DNA of 64,000 nucleotides, taken from positions 1 to 64,000 of the forward strand of contig NZ_LT985758.1 of the NCBI RefSeq assembly GCF_900290285.1. Direction: 5' to 3'. The stretch is from Candidatus Centipeda massiliensis. GTDB lineage: Bacteria > Bacillota > Negativicutes > Selenomonadales > Selenomonadaceae. Within the stretch, counting starts at the first letter, position 1, and each line of letters begins with the position of its first letter. Shown in pieces: positions 53,641-63,713 of the stretch. The notes below the pieces were generated by a model that was not told the origin of the DNA, searched no databases, and saw only the letters and a program-made list of their open reading frames with translations. Made by a program: the position numbers and the translations under genes.

Positions 53641-54340
53641 TACCTCCTCACAGGTTTCGAGCGTCTCTGTCCTCTCGGCAGAGTGTGTTGCGGCGGAGAT
53701 CAGTATGCAGGGGGCGCTGACGCATTCCGAGACATTGATGCCGCACATTGAAACGGCGCTTGCTATGGCGCGCGTGAAAAAGGACGAACTCGATGGAATT
53801 GCCGTCAGCATTGGCCCCGGTTCCTTTACGGGGCTGCGCATCGGGCTGGCATCAGCAAAGATGATGGCATACGCCCTGCACATTCCTCTCATTGCAGTAC
53901 CGACACTTGAGGCGCTTGCCCATCACTGTGTATGTGAGGGTGTGCGCCTCGTTCCTGTGATGGACGCGCAGAAGGGGAATGTCTATGTGCAGGAATTCAC
54001 ATGGCGTGCAGACGGAGATGCACTGACCCTTCATGAGGAGAGCTCCCTTGCGATTCTGCCGCTCGCAGAGGTTATTGCGGGACTCTCAAAAACGGAGCAG
54101 CCTGTGCTCCTGCTCGGGGATGCCATGCAGAGGAAAGTGGATGTCGAACTGCCCGTAAACGTACGTCTTGCACCGATTCATGCGCGTATGCCGCGTGCGG
54201 CGTGTGTGGGGCTTGCGGCGCTTACCCGCCTTGCACGCGGGGAGACGGACGATCCCGTGACAGCTGTCCCGCTTTACCTGCGCCGCAGCGAGGCGGAGGT
54301 GCTCTGGGAGAAGCGTCACGGCACGGAGGGGGCGCAGTGA
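53621..54340 (+). CDS. tsaB: tRNA threonylcarbamoyladenosine biosynthesis protein TsaB
   Basis: TsaB is the inactive paralogue that partners TsaD. The 239-residue protein shows [30 protein letters not shown], and [20 protein letters not shown] of the family. The start is TTG 53621 inside tsaE with GGAG upstream. It overlaps rimI by 4 bases. Confidence 0.92.
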   Translation: MSILSIDTSSQVSSVSVLSAECVAAEISMQGALTHSETLMPHIETALAMARVKKDELDGIAVSIGPGSFTGLRIGLASAKMMAYALHIPLIAVPTLEALAHHCVCEGVRLVPVMDAQKGNVYVQEFTWRADGDALTLHEESSLAILPLAEVIAGLSKTEQPVLLLGDAMQRKVDVELPVNVRLAPIHARMPRAACVGLAALTRLARGETDDPVTAVPLYLRRSEAEVLWEKRHGTEGAQ

Positions 54341-54825
54341 TTCACTTTCGCACACTCCTGCCCGAGGATGCGGAGGGCGTGGCACGCGTCGAGTGCGAGA
54401 GCTTCCCGACACCGTGGTCGCGTGAGGACTTCTGGCGTGAGGCATCGAACGATTTTGCCTGCTATATCGTCGCGCTCGATGATGCGGAGATCATCGGCTT
54501 TGGTGGCTGCTGGATCTCGTTCGAGGAGGCACAGGTGACGAATATCGCACTGACAGCGTCGCAGCGGGGCAGGGGACTGGGGAAAGTCCTCATGGAAAAG
54601 CTCATGCGTGTGGCCGCAGAGCGTGGTGCGGAGCGCATGACGCTCGAGGTGCGCCCGTCGAACACACCTGCACTCCGCCTTTACGAAGGGCTGGGCTTTG
54701 CTGCGATCGGCGTGCGCAAGAAATACTATCAGGACAACGATGAAGACGCGATCCTGATGTGGCATACGAAGCTAAAGGATTTTGTAAATGAAAGACGTGC
54801 AGGAGAAACTGACGCTCGGGATTGA
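54337..54825 (+). CDS. rimI: Ribosomal-protein-alanine N-acetyltransferase RimI
   Basis: The GNAT enzyme acetylates the N-terminal alanine of S18. From GTG 54337 it has 162 residues. [20 protein letters not shown] is the acetyl-CoA loop; [31 protein letters not shown] is the RimI signature. It sits between tsaB and tsaD, a frequent arrangement, and overlaps tsaD by 38 bases. Confidence 0.9.
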   Translation: MIHFRTLLPEDAEGVARVECESFPTPWSREDFWREASNDFACYIVALDDAEIIGFGGCWISFEEAQVTNIALTASQRGRGLGKVLMEKLMRVAAERGAERMTLEVRPSNTPALRLYEGLGFAAIGVRKKYYQDNDEDAILMWHTKLKDFVNERRAGETDARD

Positions 54826-55810
54826 GACGAGCTGTGACGAGACCTCGGCGGCGGTGCTGCGCGGAACGCGTGACCTGCGCTCGTGCGTGATCGCGACGCA
54901 GATTCCGATTCATCAGAAGTATGGCGGCGTTGTGCCCGAGATCGCTTCGCGCAACCACATCCTGAGCATCCTGCCCGTCGTCGAGCAGGCGCTTGAGGAA
55001 GCGAACGTCCGGCTTGCGGACATCGATCAGGTCGCCGTCACGTATGGTCCCGGGCTTGTTGGGGCGCTCCTCGTCGGTGTGTCGGCGGCGAAGGCACTCG
55101 CGTTTTCCCTCGGCGTGCCGCTCATCGGTGTGAATCACCTCGAGGGGCATATTTTTGCGAACTTCCTCGCGACGGAGGAGCTCACGCCGCCCTTTATGGC
55201 ACTCGTTGTCTCGGGCGGGCATACGGCACTCGTCGATGTCGCGGACTACGAGACGTTCCGCCAGATGGGCAGGACGCGCGATGATGCGGCGGGCGAGGCG
55301 TTCGATAAGGTCGCGCGCGTGATGGGGCTTCCGTACCCGGGAGGCCCCGAGATCGATAAGCTCGCACGCGAGGGCGATCCCGCTGCAATCGACTTCCCGC
55401 GTGCACTCGCGCAGGAGGGGAACTATGAGTTCAGCTTCAGCGGACTGAAATCCGCTGTACTGAATTATATCAACAGCGAGAAGATGAAGGGGCGCGAACT
55501 GAACAAGGCGGATATCGCCGCCTCGTTTCAGTCCGCCGTCGTCGAGATACTCGTGCACAAGGCGTTCGAGGCGATTTGCGAAGCGGGGCGTGATACACTC
55601 GTCCTTGCGGGCGGTGTTGCGGCGAACAAGGCACTTGAGCAGCGTCTGCGCGAGACGGCAGCAGCGAAGGGCGTGCGTTATCTCTACCCGCCGCCGCGCC
55701 TGTGTACGGACAACGCCGCCATGATCGCCTGCCGCGGCGCATATCAGGCGGCGGCAGGGAAGTGCTGCGATCTCTACCTGAACGCCGTACCGGGGTTGGA
55801 CTTTCAGTGA
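54788..55810 (+). CDS. tsaD: tRNA N6-adenosine threonylcarbamoyltransferase TsaD
   Basis: TsaD transfers threonylcarbamoyl to A37 of ANN-decoding tRNAs. The 340 residues contain [15 protein letters not shown], the metal-binding NHLEGHIFANFL, VVSGGHTALVDV, DDAAGEAFDKVARVMGLPYPGG, and LAGGVAANKALEQRL with CTDNAAMIA. It ends at a terminator. Confidence 0.95.
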   Translation: MKDVQEKLTLGIETSCDETSAAVLRGTRDLRSCVIATQIPIHQKYGGVVPEIASRNHILSILPVVEQALEEANVRLADIDQVAVTYGPGLVGALLVGVSAAKALAFSLGVPLIGVNHLEGHIFANFLATEELTPPFMALVVSGGHTALVDVADYETFRQMGRTRDDAAGEAFDKVARVMGLPYPGGPEIDKLAREGDPAAIDFPRALAQEGNYEFSFSGLKSAVLNYINSEKMKGRELNKADIAASFQSAVVEILVHKAFEAICEAGRDTLVLAGGVAANKALEQRLRETAAAKGVRYLYPPPRLCTDNAAMIACRGAYQAAAGKCCDLYLNAVPGLDFQ

Positions 55811-55821
55811 AATGATGTTGG

Positions 55822-55850
55822 GCTGATGTGTGACGCATCGGCTCTTTTTA
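55822..55850 (+). terminator. Terminator after tsaD
   Basis: GCTGATGT pairs with GCATCGGC, using G-U pairs, over a 5-base loop, followed by TCTTTTT. Confidence 0.6.
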
Positions 55851-55891
55851 TTTGTCCATAAGTCCTCATGACAAAGAGCAAGGTCTTTTCG

Positions 55892-55920
55892 TTGCAAGTA
55901 TGAACGTCGTTCGCTATAAT
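55892..55920 (+). promoter_or_regulatory. Promoter of the mannitol operon
   Basis: TTGCAA, a 17-base spacer and TATAAT, 31 bases before mtlR. Confidence 0.65.
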
Positions 55921-55951
55921 AAAATTGTCAATGGTCGAGGGGGGCGGACGC

Positions 55952-58012
55952 ATGGAACTGACGGCACGTATGCGGGCGATTCTGTCTGCACTTCTCGCGG
56001 CAGACAGCTATGTGCCCGCTGAGCGCATTGCCTCCGAAGTCGGCGTCAGCGCGCGTACCATCACACGTGAGATGCACGGGCTAGAGATGGAACTGATGCC
56101 GTACGGCATTGCACTTCTCAGACGCACGGGCGCGGGCTTTATGCTTGCGGGTACGGCGAAGGATCTTGCCGACCTGCGCAAACGAATGACAGAGGATGCG
56201 GACACACAGAGGGAACTTTCCCCTGAACAGCGTCGCTCCGTTCTTGCAAGCCGGCTCCTTATGGCGGACGAGCCGCTCAAACTCTTCACGCTTGCGCGGT
56301 TTCTAAACGTGACGGACAGTACCGTCAGTCATGATCTCGACCGGCTGCAGTCGCAGCTTGCGGCGCAGGGGATCACGCTCGTACGCCGACCCGGTCTCGG
56401 GGTTTATGTCGAGGGGGCGGAGCGGGACATCCGCAGTGCACTTGTCCGCATCATCCATGACTGCATGGATGAAGTGGAGCTGCTCGCACTCGTTGCCGAT
56501 GACGGTGCGGAGGGGGCGGCATCCGCGGCGGATCGGGCTCTGCTCGGTCTCGTTGACGGGGCACAGGTACGGACGATTGACGATATCGTTGCCGGGGAGA
56601 CGCAGGGGCGGGATATCCCCGATGCCGCGCGTGTCGGTCTTGTCGTTCATCTCGCACTTGCCGTGCAGCGCATGCAGCAGGGCGATGCGATTGCAATGAA
56701 TGCAGAGGCACTCGGGCAGCTGCGTCGCACGGAGGAGTTCCACGCGGCACAGACGATTGCAGATCGTTTGGAAGGGACGTTTTCCCTCACGGTACCCGAG
56801 GCGGAGGTCGGTTATATCACGATGCACCTTCTCGGTGCACGCTCTGTTCCGCTGCCGCTTGGCGCGGGACGTGTGGATAACTTTCGCCTTGTTCAGATTG
56901 CGCAGTCCATCATACGTCGTGCGGCGGAGAAGAGTGGTGCGCCGCTCCTGCGGAATCGCAGTCTGCTCACGGGGTTGGTTCAGCATCTTGCGCCGGCTCT
57001 GCATCGGCTGAAGCTCCACATGGACATCCGCAACCCGCTGCTCGCGCAGATGGAGGAGGAGCATCCGGAGCTGATGGAACTTGCGCGTTACGCTGCAGTT
57101 ATGATGGAGGATGAGGCAGGAGTACCGCTCCCCACTGACGAGATTGCCTACATCGCGATGCATCTTGGTGCGGCGCTGACGGAGGCGGGCGGGGATCGTC
57201 CTGCCGTGCGCGTGCTCGTCGCCTGTCCGACGGGGCTCGGGACGAGCCGTCTGCTCGCGAGCCGCATCCGACGCTCGTATGAGCACATCCGTGTGGTCGG
57301 GGAGCTTTCCTCCCTCGCACTCACGGAGCGGGAAATTCGGCGACGGGAGGCGGATTTCGTGGTATCAACCGTACCCCTGCCGCAGCTCTCCGTTCCCGTC
57401 GTTGTTGCGAGCGTGTTCCTGACTGCGGCTGACCGTGCGCAGATCGACGCTGTGCTCGCCGCCTGTGCGCCGCATCATGCTTCGGTACAGGTGGAAAAGC
57501 CACTCTTCACGGCGGCGATGGCAGAGCTTCACCGACTGAGTGGTGCGGTTCATGCCGTGCTCGCAGACTTTGTCCTGCGGGAGGGAGACGGAGCGCAGTC
57601 GGTGGAGGATTTGGCACACAGTGCCGCACACCTTCTCCTCTCGGAGAAGTCGGCAGCGGAAGAGCTTGCAGCTGCAATCCTGCGGCGAGAGCAGATCGCT
57701 CCGACCTTTGTCGCACCGCACGTCATTCTCCTCCATGCGCGGATCACGCGTGCGAGAGAGCCGCATTTTGGCGTGCTGCGCCTTGCGGAGCCGTTTTCCT
57801 GCGGGGAGGAGACGATCCGCGTGGCACTTGTTATGTGTGCGCCCAAGGAGGGCGATGCGGGCGCAAACGTTCTTGGACGAATTGCAGCGCAGATCGCGGA
57901 GCGTCCTGCATTCATGGATATTCTCGCGCAGGGCAGCGCGGAGGAGATTCGCCGCGAGTTGGAATATGTTTTGGAAGAGTATGTTCGTGAATGCCTCGAA
58001 CAGCTCTTGTAG
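55952..58012 (+). CDS. mtlR: Mannitol operon activator MtlR (PRD-containing)
   Basis: The protein activates mannitol genes under control of PTS phosphorylation. ATG 55952 behind GAGGGGGG gives 686 residues. In order: two helix-turn-helix units (VPAERIASEVGVSARTITRE; RFLNVTDSTVSHDLDRLQSQ), PRD1 and PRD2 (~190-405, GYITMHLLGARS and YIAMHLGAAL carrying regulatory His), a EIIB-Gat-like domain (VRVLVACPTGLGTSRLLASR), and a C-terminal EIIA-like domain with PHVILLHARI. It leads the operon, 26 bases before mtlA. Confidence 0.9.
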   Translation: MELTARMRAILSALLAADSYVPAERIASEVGVSARTITREMHGLEMELMPYGIALLRRTGAGFMLAGTAKDLADLRKRMTEDADTQRELSPEQRRSVLASRLLMADEPLKLFTLARFLNVTDSTVSHDLDRLQSQLAAQGITLVRRPGLGVYVEGAERDIRSALVRIIHDCMDEVELLALVADDGAEGAASAADRALLGLVDGAQVRTIDDIVAGETQGRDIPDAARVGLVVHLALAVQRMQQGDAIAMNAEALGQLRRTEEFHAAQTIADRLEGTFSLTVPEAEVGYITMHLLGARSVPLPLGAGRVDNFRLVQIAQSIIRRAAEKSGAPLLRNRSLLTGLVQHLAPALHRLKLHMDIRNPLLAQMEEEHPELMELARYAAVMMEDEAGVPLPTDEIAYIAMHLGAALTEAGGDRPAVRVLVACPTGLGTSRLLASRIRRSYEHIRVVGELSSLALTEREIRRREADFVVSTVPLPQLSVPVVVASVFLTAADRAQIDAVLAACAPHHASVQVEKPLFTAAMAELHRLSGAVHAVLADFVLREGDGAQSVEDLAHSAAHLLLSEKSAAEELAAAILRREQIAPTFVAPHVILLHARITRAREPHFGVLRLAEPFSCGEETIRVALVMCAPKEGDAGANVLGRIAAQIAERPAFMDILAQGSAEEIRRELEYVLEEYVRECLEQLL

Positions 58013-58038
58013 ATAAATTGAGTTTTTGAAGGGGGATT

Positions 58039-59940
58039 ATGATGAGTAAACAAGGTGGAGGGGCACAGGAGGCCATGCAGAAATTTGGTCGCTTCCTGTC
58101 CGGAATGGTGATGCCGAACATCGGCGCATTTATCGCATGGGGCTTTCTGACAGCACTCTTTATTCCGACGGGATGGATGCCGAACGAATACCTCGCACAG
58201 GTCGGCGGTCCGATGAGCAAGTGGCTGATTCCTCTGCTCATTGGCTACAGCGGCGGCGCGGCAATCTACGGGCATCGCGGCGGTGTCATGGCGGCGATTG
58301 CCACATCGGGCATCATCGCGGGTTCGGATATCCCGATGTTCCTTGGCGCGATGATTATGGGGCCTCTGGGCGGCTGCATCATCAAGAAATTTGACGATGC
58401 CATCCGTGACAGCATTCCGGGTGGCTTTGAGATGCTGGTCAACAACTTCTCGCTCGGCATTCTCGGCGGCATCCTCGCGATGATTGCCTACGCCATTGTC
58501 GGCCCTGTGGTCGGCGGTGCGAATGACATCCTGCGCAGCGGTGTGGAGGGAATCGTCGCGATGGGGCTTCTGCCACTCGCGTCCATCATCATCGAGCCGG
58601 CAAAGGTGCTCTTCCTCAATAACGCACTCAACCACGGCGTACTCAGCCCGCTTGGTATCCAGCAGGCGCAGGAATATGGCAAGTCCATGTTCTTCCTGCT
58701 TGAGGCAAACCCGGGCCCCGGTTTCGGTATCTTGCTCGCGTACTGGCTCTTCGGCAAGGGCATGGCAAAGTCGTCCTCGCCGGGCGCGATGATCATTCAC
58801 GTTCTCGGCGGCATCCACGAAATCTACTTCCCGTACATCCTCATGAAGCCGACGCTCATTGTTGCAGCGATTGCGGGCGGTATGTCCGGTGTCTTTACGC
58901 TCGGTCTCCTCGGCGGCGGTCTGATTGCACCGTCCTCTCCGGGCTCGATCTTCGCGATCATTGCCATGACACCGAACGGCTCGGCACTCTTTGCAAACCT
59001 CTCGGCGTTCGCCGTTGCGACAGCGGTATCCTGCGCGGTTGCCTCCGTCTTTATCAAGATGTCGAAGGATGTTGAAGAGGATTCTCTTGAGTCGGCGCGT
59101 GAGAGCATGGCGGACATGAAGAATCGCGGCAAGGATCTCCCCGCAGAGAAGAAGGTTGCGGGCAAGGATCTGAAGGTCATCGTCTACGCCTGCGACGCGG
59201 GCATGGGCTCGTCCGCGCTCGGTGCGGCGGCACTTCGCAAAAAGCTCAAGAAGGATGGCTATACGGACATCTCCGTTACGAACTGCGCCATCGGCGCAAT
59301 CCCGAGCGAAGCGCAGCTCGTCATCTCGCATGAAAAACTCGCGGAGCGTGCGCTTGCGGACTCGCCGCAGGCAGAGCACATCTGGGTGCGTGACTTTACG
59401 CAGAACAACGTCTACGAAATTGTTACTACACGTCTGAAAGAGGCGGCGGTCGAAGCGGGGACTCCGGCGTCCGATGCAGAGGCAGAGGCGACCGATACGG
59501 TCAGCGCGGGTGTCCTGCTGAAAGAAAATGTCAAGGTTGGACTTCCCACCGTCAGCCGCGAGGACGCAATCGCGGCGGCGGGCAAGATGCTCGTGGCGAG
59601 CGGCTACGTCGACGAGGGCTATGTGCAGGGGATGCTCAACCGCGAGCAGGATCTCTCGACCTACATCGGCAAGGGGATTGCGATCCCGCACGGTGAGAAC
59701 GCCGTCAAGGATACGATCAAGAAGACGGGCATCGTCGTCTGCCAGTATCCCGAGGGCGTGAAGTTCGGCGATGAGACGGCGCACCTCGTCATCGGCATCG
59801 CGGGCGTCGGCAACGACCACCTCGCCATTCTCGCGAATATTGCGACCATGGTCGGCGACTATACGGATGAACAGCTCGAAGAACTCTTCAAGACCAAGAG
59901 CGCCGATCAGCTGTACGAAGTCTTTACGAAGGCAGATTAA
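58039..59940 (+). CDS. mtlA: PTS mannitol-specific enzyme IICBA
   Basis: It imports mannitol and phosphorylates it to mannitol 1-phosphate. The 633-residue protein includes the membrane IIC domain (1 to ~345; KFGRFLSGMVMPNIGAFIAW, GPLGGCIIKKFDD, IHVLGGIHEIYFPYILM), the IIB domain (~375-470; VIVYACDAGMGSSALGAAAL with phospho-Cys), and a IIA domain (~490-633; GIAIPHGENAVKD with phospho-His). Full C-B-A fusion is the E. coli layout; many Firmicutes have a separate IIA gene. ATG 58042 is an alternative start. Confidence 0.94.
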   Translation: MMSKQGGGAQEAMQKFGRFLSGMVMPNIGAFIAWGFLTALFIPTGWMPNEYLAQVGGPMSKWLIPLLIGYSGGAAIYGHRGGVMAAIATSGIIAGSDIPMFLGAMIMGPLGGCIIKKFDDAIRDSIPGGFEMLVNNFSLGILGGILAMIAYAIVGPVVGGANDILRSGVEGIVAMGLLPLASIIIEPAKVLFLNNALNHGVLSPLGIQQAQEYGKSMFFLLEANPGPGFGILLAYWLFGKGMAKSSSPGAMIIHVLGGIHEIYFPYILMKPTLIVAAIAGGMSGVFTLGLLGGGLIAPSSPGSIFAIIAMTPNGSALFANLSAFAVATAVSCAVASVFIKMSKDVEEDSLESARESMADMKNRGKDLPAEKKVAGKDLKVIVYACDAGMGSSALGAAALRKKLKKDGYTDISVTNCAIGAIPSEAQLVISHEKLAERALADSPQAEHIWVRDFTQNNVYEIVTTRLKEAAVEAGTPASDAEAEATDTVSAGVLLKENVKVGLPTVSREDAIAAAGKMLVASGYVDEGYVQGMLNREQDLSTYIGKGIAIPHGENAVKDTIKKTGIVVCQYPEGVKFGDETAHLVIGIAGVGNDHLAILANIATMVGDYTDEQLEELFKTKSADQLYEVFTKAD

Positions 59941-59961
59941 AAAACCTGAAAGGAGATTTCC

Positions 59962-61113
59962 ATGAAACAGGCAATCCATTTCGGCGGCGGCAACATCGGC
60001 CGCGGCTTTATCGGGGAATTGCTCGTGCGCTCGGGCTACGAGGTCACATTTGTCGATGTTGCAGAGGCGCTGGTCGACGAGATCAATGCGCGCCGCTCCT
60101 ATGACATCGAGGTGGTCGGCAATGAGCCGAAGAGCATTCACGTCGAGCACGTGAAGGCGATCAACAGTAATAAGCAGCTTGAGGAACTGCTGGACGCATT
60201 TGTCACGGCGGACATCGTGACCACCGCCATTGGACCGAACATCTTGAAGTTCATTGCGCCGAATATTGCGAAGGGGCTTGCGCGCCGCGTCGAGAAGAAC
60301 GATGCGCCGCTCAACATCATCGCGTGTGAGAACATGGTGGGCGGCTCGACCGTCCTCAAGAACTTCGTCTACGAGCATCTTGCAGACGATGTGAAGGAGA
60401 AAGTCACGCGCAGCATCGGTTTCCCCGATGCTGCTGTCGATCGCATCGTGCCTATCCAGCACAATGATGATCCGCTGCTCGTGAAGGTCGAACCATTCTG
60501 CGAATGGGATGTCGACCGCAAGGGCGTGGTCGGTGCAGAGCCGCAGATCGAGGGGCTGACGTGGGTGGACAATCTCGAAGCCTACATCGAGCGCAAACTC
60601 TTCTCCGTCAACACAGGGCACGCCTCCATTGCGTACATGGCATATCTGAAGGGTATTGAGGACATCGCATCGGCGATGAAGGACGAGGAGATCGTCGCGT
60701 TCGTCCGCCGCGTCTGGGCGGAGACGAGCGAACTGCTCATCGAGAAATACGGCTTTGACCGTGAGAAGCACGCGGCATACATCCGTACGGCAGAAGAGCG
60801 GTTCAAGAATCCGCACCTCTCCGACGCCGTGACGCGCGTTGCACGCGGGCCGAAGCGCAAACTCGGCGCGAAGGATCGCCTCGTTTCTCCCGCATCGCAG
60901 CTTATGGAGCGCGGCAGAAAGCCCGAGGCTCTGGCAACTGTCATCGCCGCCGCCCTCCATTTCGACTTTGCCGACGATCCCGAGGCGGTCGAGGTGCAGA
61001 ACTATATAAAGGAGCATGGACTCCAAGAGGCGATTACGCATTTCACGGAAGTCCCCGCAGGTACAGAACTCTTCAACCTCATCCTTGAGAAGAATGCAGC
61101 ATTGAAGAAGTAA
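59962..61113 (+). CDS. mtlD: Mannitol-1-phosphate 5-dehydrogenase
   Basis: It oxidises mannitol 1-phosphate to fructose 6-phosphate with NAD. The 383-residue protein has AIHFGGGNIGRGFIGELLVR at the start, ACENMVGGSTVLKNFV, FPDAAVDRIVPIQ, and KLFSVNTGHASIAYMAYLKG. It follows mtlA by 21 bases with AAGGAG and closes the operon. Confidence 0.95.
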   Translation: MKQAIHFGGGNIGRGFIGELLVRSGYEVTFVDVAEALVDEINARRSYDIEVVGNEPKSIHVEHVKAINSNKQLEELLDAFVTADIVTTAIGPNILKFIAPNIAKGLARRVEKNDAPLNIIACENMVGGSTVLKNFVYEHLADDVKEKVTRSIGFPDAAVDRIVPIQHNDDPLLVKVEPFCEWDVDRKGVVGAEPQIEGLTWVDNLEAYIERKLFSVNTGHASIAYMAYLKGIEDIASAMKDEEIVAFVRRVWAETSELLIEKYGFDREKHAAYIRTAEERFKNPHLSDAVTRVARGPKRKLGAKDRLVSPASQLMERGRKPEALATVIAAALHFDFADDPEAVEVQNYIKEHGLQEAITHFTEVPAGTELFNLILEKNAALKK

Positions 61114-61121
61114 ACTACATC

Positions 61122-61161
61122 AAAAAGAATCGCGGTACAACGTTGTGTCGCGATTCTTTTT
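61122..61161 (+). terminator. Terminator after mtlD
   Basis: AAAAAGAATCGCG pairs perfectly with CGCGATTCTTTTT, including the T-run. Confidence 0.85.
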
Positions 61162-61215
61162 GCTTGACCATAGGGAAGGGGAGGGCGTATGATGATGGAA
61201 ATGGAGGGAAGCATC

Positions 61216-62205
61216 ATGAACTACCGCAAACTTGGAAATCTCATCGTTTCGTCGGTCGGGCTTGGCTGCATGGGGATGAGTCAGAGTTACGGCGCGCCCG
61301 CCGACAAGAAGGAGATGCGCGAGCTGATTGCCGCTGCCGTGGATATGGGCATCACGCTCTTTGACACGGCGGAGGTATACGGCACGCCCGACGACCCGCA
61401 TGACAATGAGAGACTTGTCGGAACGGCACTTGCGCCCTATCGGGACAAGGTTGTCCTCGCTACGAAGTTTGGTATCCATTTCGATATGAGCCTGCTGAAA
61501 GAGGGAAAAAGTCCCATCGTTCCAGACGCGCGTCCCGAAGTGATCCGTGCTTCTGTAGACGCCTCTTTGCAGCGATTTGGGACAGATCATATCGACCTCT
61601 ACTATCAGCACCGCATCGATCCGAAGATCCCTGTTGAGGAGGTCGCAGGTGTAATGGGCGATCTGATAAAGGAAGGAAAGATTCGCCACTGGGGTATCTC
61701 CGAGGCGACGGAGGAGGACATCCGTCGTGCACACGCCGTCTGTCCGCTCACGGCAGTGCAGAATCGTTATTCAATGATGGCGCGCGCATACGACGCCCTT
61801 TTTCCTGTTCTCGAAGAGCTGAACATCGGCTTTGTCGCATTCTCGCCGTTTGCGAACGGCGTGCTTACGGGCGCATACGACAAAACCTCGACATTCGAGG
61901 CGGGGGATATGCGCGCACGGATGCCGCAGTTCAGCGCGGCGGCGATGGAGGAGAACGGTCAGCTCCTCGCGCTTCTCCATGATCTCGCTGAGGAGAAGGG
62001 CGCGACGTGTGGACAGATCGCGCTCGCATGGATGCTCTGCAAGAAAATGTACATTGTACCGATTCCGGGGACACGTAAGCGCGAACGCCTCGCAGAAAAT
62101 GCAGGGGCTGCAGACATTCTTCTCGATGCTGAGGAAATTGCAGGAATTGACGAGTGTCTGGAAAGGATTCCGATGTCTGCGGTTTTTGGAGTCATGCGCC
62201 GCTAG
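61216..62205 (+). CDS. Aldo/keto reductase
   Basis: The 329-residue NADPH-dependent oxidoreductase has the catalytic tetrad visible: Asp and Tyr in FDTAEVYGTPDDPH, Lys in LATKFG and His in YYQHRID. SSVGLGCMGMSQSYG and VPIPGTRKRERLAENAGA (cofactor loop) place it among YhdN/AKR13-like enzymes. ATG 61216 with GGAGGGA is preferred to upstream ATGs. It is monocistronic; the physiological substrate cannot be inferred. Confidence 0.88.
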   Translation: MNYRKLGNLIVSSVGLGCMGMSQSYGAPADKKEMRELIAAAVDMGITLFDTAEVYGTPDDPHDNERLVGTALAPYRDKVVLATKFGIHFDMSLLKEGKSPIVPDARPEVIRASVDASLQRFGTDHIDLYYQHRIDPKIPVEEVAGVMGDLIKEGKIRHWGISEATEEDIRRAHAVCPLTAVQNRYSMMARAYDALFPVLEELNIGFVAFSPFANGVLTGAYDKTSTFEAGDMRARMPQFSAAAMEENGQLLALLHDLAEEKGATCGQIALAWMLCKKMYIVPIPGTRKRERLAENAGAADILLDAEEIAGIDECLERIPMSAVFGVMRR

Positions 62206-62258
62206 ATGTGATAAAGATCACAGCACAATGATAAAAATTATATATGCTAAAAAACATG

Positions 62259-62303
62259 AAGAAGCGGTCGGATTTTCGTCATGAGATTCCGGCCGCTTTG
62301 TTC
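62259..62303 (+). terminator. Probable terminator after the aldo/keto reductase
   Basis: AAGCGG-T-CGGA pairs with TCCG-G-CCGCTT around a loop of about 17 bases, followed by TGTTC; the T-run is weak. Confidence 0.4.
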
Positions 62304-62445
62304 AGCCCTCCAATTATCAAGAGAAATGAAGTCCATTCATTTTTGAAATAGTCTACAGCTATAGAAAAGACTAATATAAAATATGTATTTCATTTTTCTT
62401 TCATAGCCGTGCTAAAATAAACCAGAGTTATGGAAGGGATAGTAT

Positions 62446-63087
62446 ATGGTTGAAATTCGTTTGAACGATGTCAGTCAAATGTTTGAAGGGCGTGAAGTCC
62501 TACACCAGATTACGTGTTCCTTTCAAGGCGGCAGGGTGACTGCCGTTGCCGGGGCAAATGGCAGCGGAAAATCGACGCTTCTGCGCCTTGCGGCGCGGCT
62601 CATGCTTCCAACTTCTGGAACGGTTGATACGTTTTGGGACGGTGTACCTGTCAAGGGAGCAGAGTACCGCAGCCTGCTTGCGTTGGCGACGCCGGAGATG
62701 GAGCTGTATACGCGCCTGACGGTGCGTGAGAATCTCCTTTTCCTGCTCGGTGCACGCGACATTGCATCAGACGATGATACAATGGCAACGCTGCTCGAAC
62801 GCGTGGGACTTCCTCGGGAGGTTCTGCCGCGTATGATGGGGCAGCTCTCGACCGGGATGCGCCAACGCGTTCGTCTTGCCGTTGTGCTTGGCACGGATGC
62901 CGAGGTATGGCTGCTCGATGAGCCGGGACTTGCCCTCGATGAACATGGACGCGCTCTGCTCCTGCATGAGACGCGTGCAGCGGCGAAGAGGGGACGGCTC
63001 ATCCTGTGGGCGACGAATGAACCGGAGGAAAGGAAGGCAGCGGATGCGTGCTTCAATCTTACGAGTGACACTCAACGTCGCCCGTAA
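62446..63087 (+). CDS. ccmA: Heme exporter/cytochrome c maturation ABC ATPase CcmA-like
   Basis: The 213-residue ATPase has Walker A GANGSGKSTLLRLAARLM, signature LSTGMRQRVRLAV, Walker B VWLLDEPGLALDEHG and a degenerate switch (LILWATNEPEE). Subfamily placement relies on the ccmB and ccmC genes directly downstream. It would use ATP to release holo-CcmE for cytochrome c assembly. It overlaps ccmB by 44 bases. Confidence 0.85.
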   Translation: MVEIRLNDVSQMFEGREVLHQITCSFQGGRVTAVAGANGSGKSTLLRLAARLMLPTSGTVDTFWDGVPVKGAEYRSLLALATPEMELYTRLTVRENLLFLLGARDIASDDDTMATLLERVGLPREVLPRMMGQLSTGMRQRVRLAVVLGTDAEVWLLDEPGLALDEHGRALLLHETRAAAKRGRLILWATNEPEERKAADACFNLTSDTQRRP

Positions 63088-63700
63088 AGAACTCCTCGAC
63101 GGCATCCGCCTCCGCGCCGGCTATGCGACGATGGGAATGTTCGCACTGACGGTGATCGCCTTCCTGAGTATGTCGCTCGCGTGGGGGACGATGGATGTCC
63201 GCCTTGCGTCGGCACTCCTCTGGATTGTGATTTTCTTTGCGGCGACGCTGCAGGGCGAGCGGCTCTTTGCGGAGGAAGCTGCGGCGGGCACGCTGCCCTT
63301 TCTGTGGATCTACGTTCCGGCACAGGCGGTGCTCTTCGGCAAGATGGCGGCACATTTCATTACGCTTGTCGTGCTTGCGGCAATCGTTCTGCCTCTTGTC
63401 ATCATTCTGATGGACGCACCGCTTGTCCTCAATGGCTGCTTCGTCGGCACATTGTTTTTAGGGCTTTGGGGGATGGCGGCGGCGGATACGCTGCTTGCGG
63501 CGGTCGCTGCAAATGCGAGCGTGCGCGGCGGACTTGTTCCCGTCCTGCTGCTCCCGTCCATGCTCCCGATTCTCCTGCCCGCGATTTCGCTCTCGGCGGG
63601 TGGGGGAGAGCCGGCGCTCCTTGGGGGGATGCTGATCTATGATATGGCGCTCACGGTGGGCGCGTCGATACTGTTTGATTCTCTCTGGATTGAGAGTTAG
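63044..63700 (+). CDS. ccmB: Heme exporter permease CcmB
   Basis: The 218-residue membrane protein has about six hydrophobic helices and the CcmB start ILRVTLNVARKELLDGIRLR. FFAATLQGERLFAEEAAAGT and FGKMAAHFITLVVLA follow, as does the late SLSAGGGEPALLGGMLIYDM region. ATG 63044 lies within ccmA with GGAAGG upstream. It partners CcmA and CcmC. Confidence 0.87.
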   Translation: MRASILRVTLNVARKELLDGIRLRAGYATMGMFALTVIAFLSMSLAWGTMDVRLASALLWIVIFFAATLQGERLFAEEAAAGTLPFLWIYVPAQAVLFGKMAAHFITLVVLAAIVLPLVIILMDAPLVLNGCFVGTLFLGLWGMAAADTLLAAVAANASVRGGLVPVLLLPSMLPILLPAISLSAGGGEPALLGGMLIYDMALTVGASILFDSLWIES

Positions 63701-63713
63701 AGATGGGGGTTTC

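Noticed and set aside
57550-61041. A 1163-codon open frame antisense to mtlR-mtlA-mtlD
   Set aside because: It is opposite three well-identified genes, has no recognisable domain, and is explained by GC-rich codon usage that removes stops from the antisense frame.
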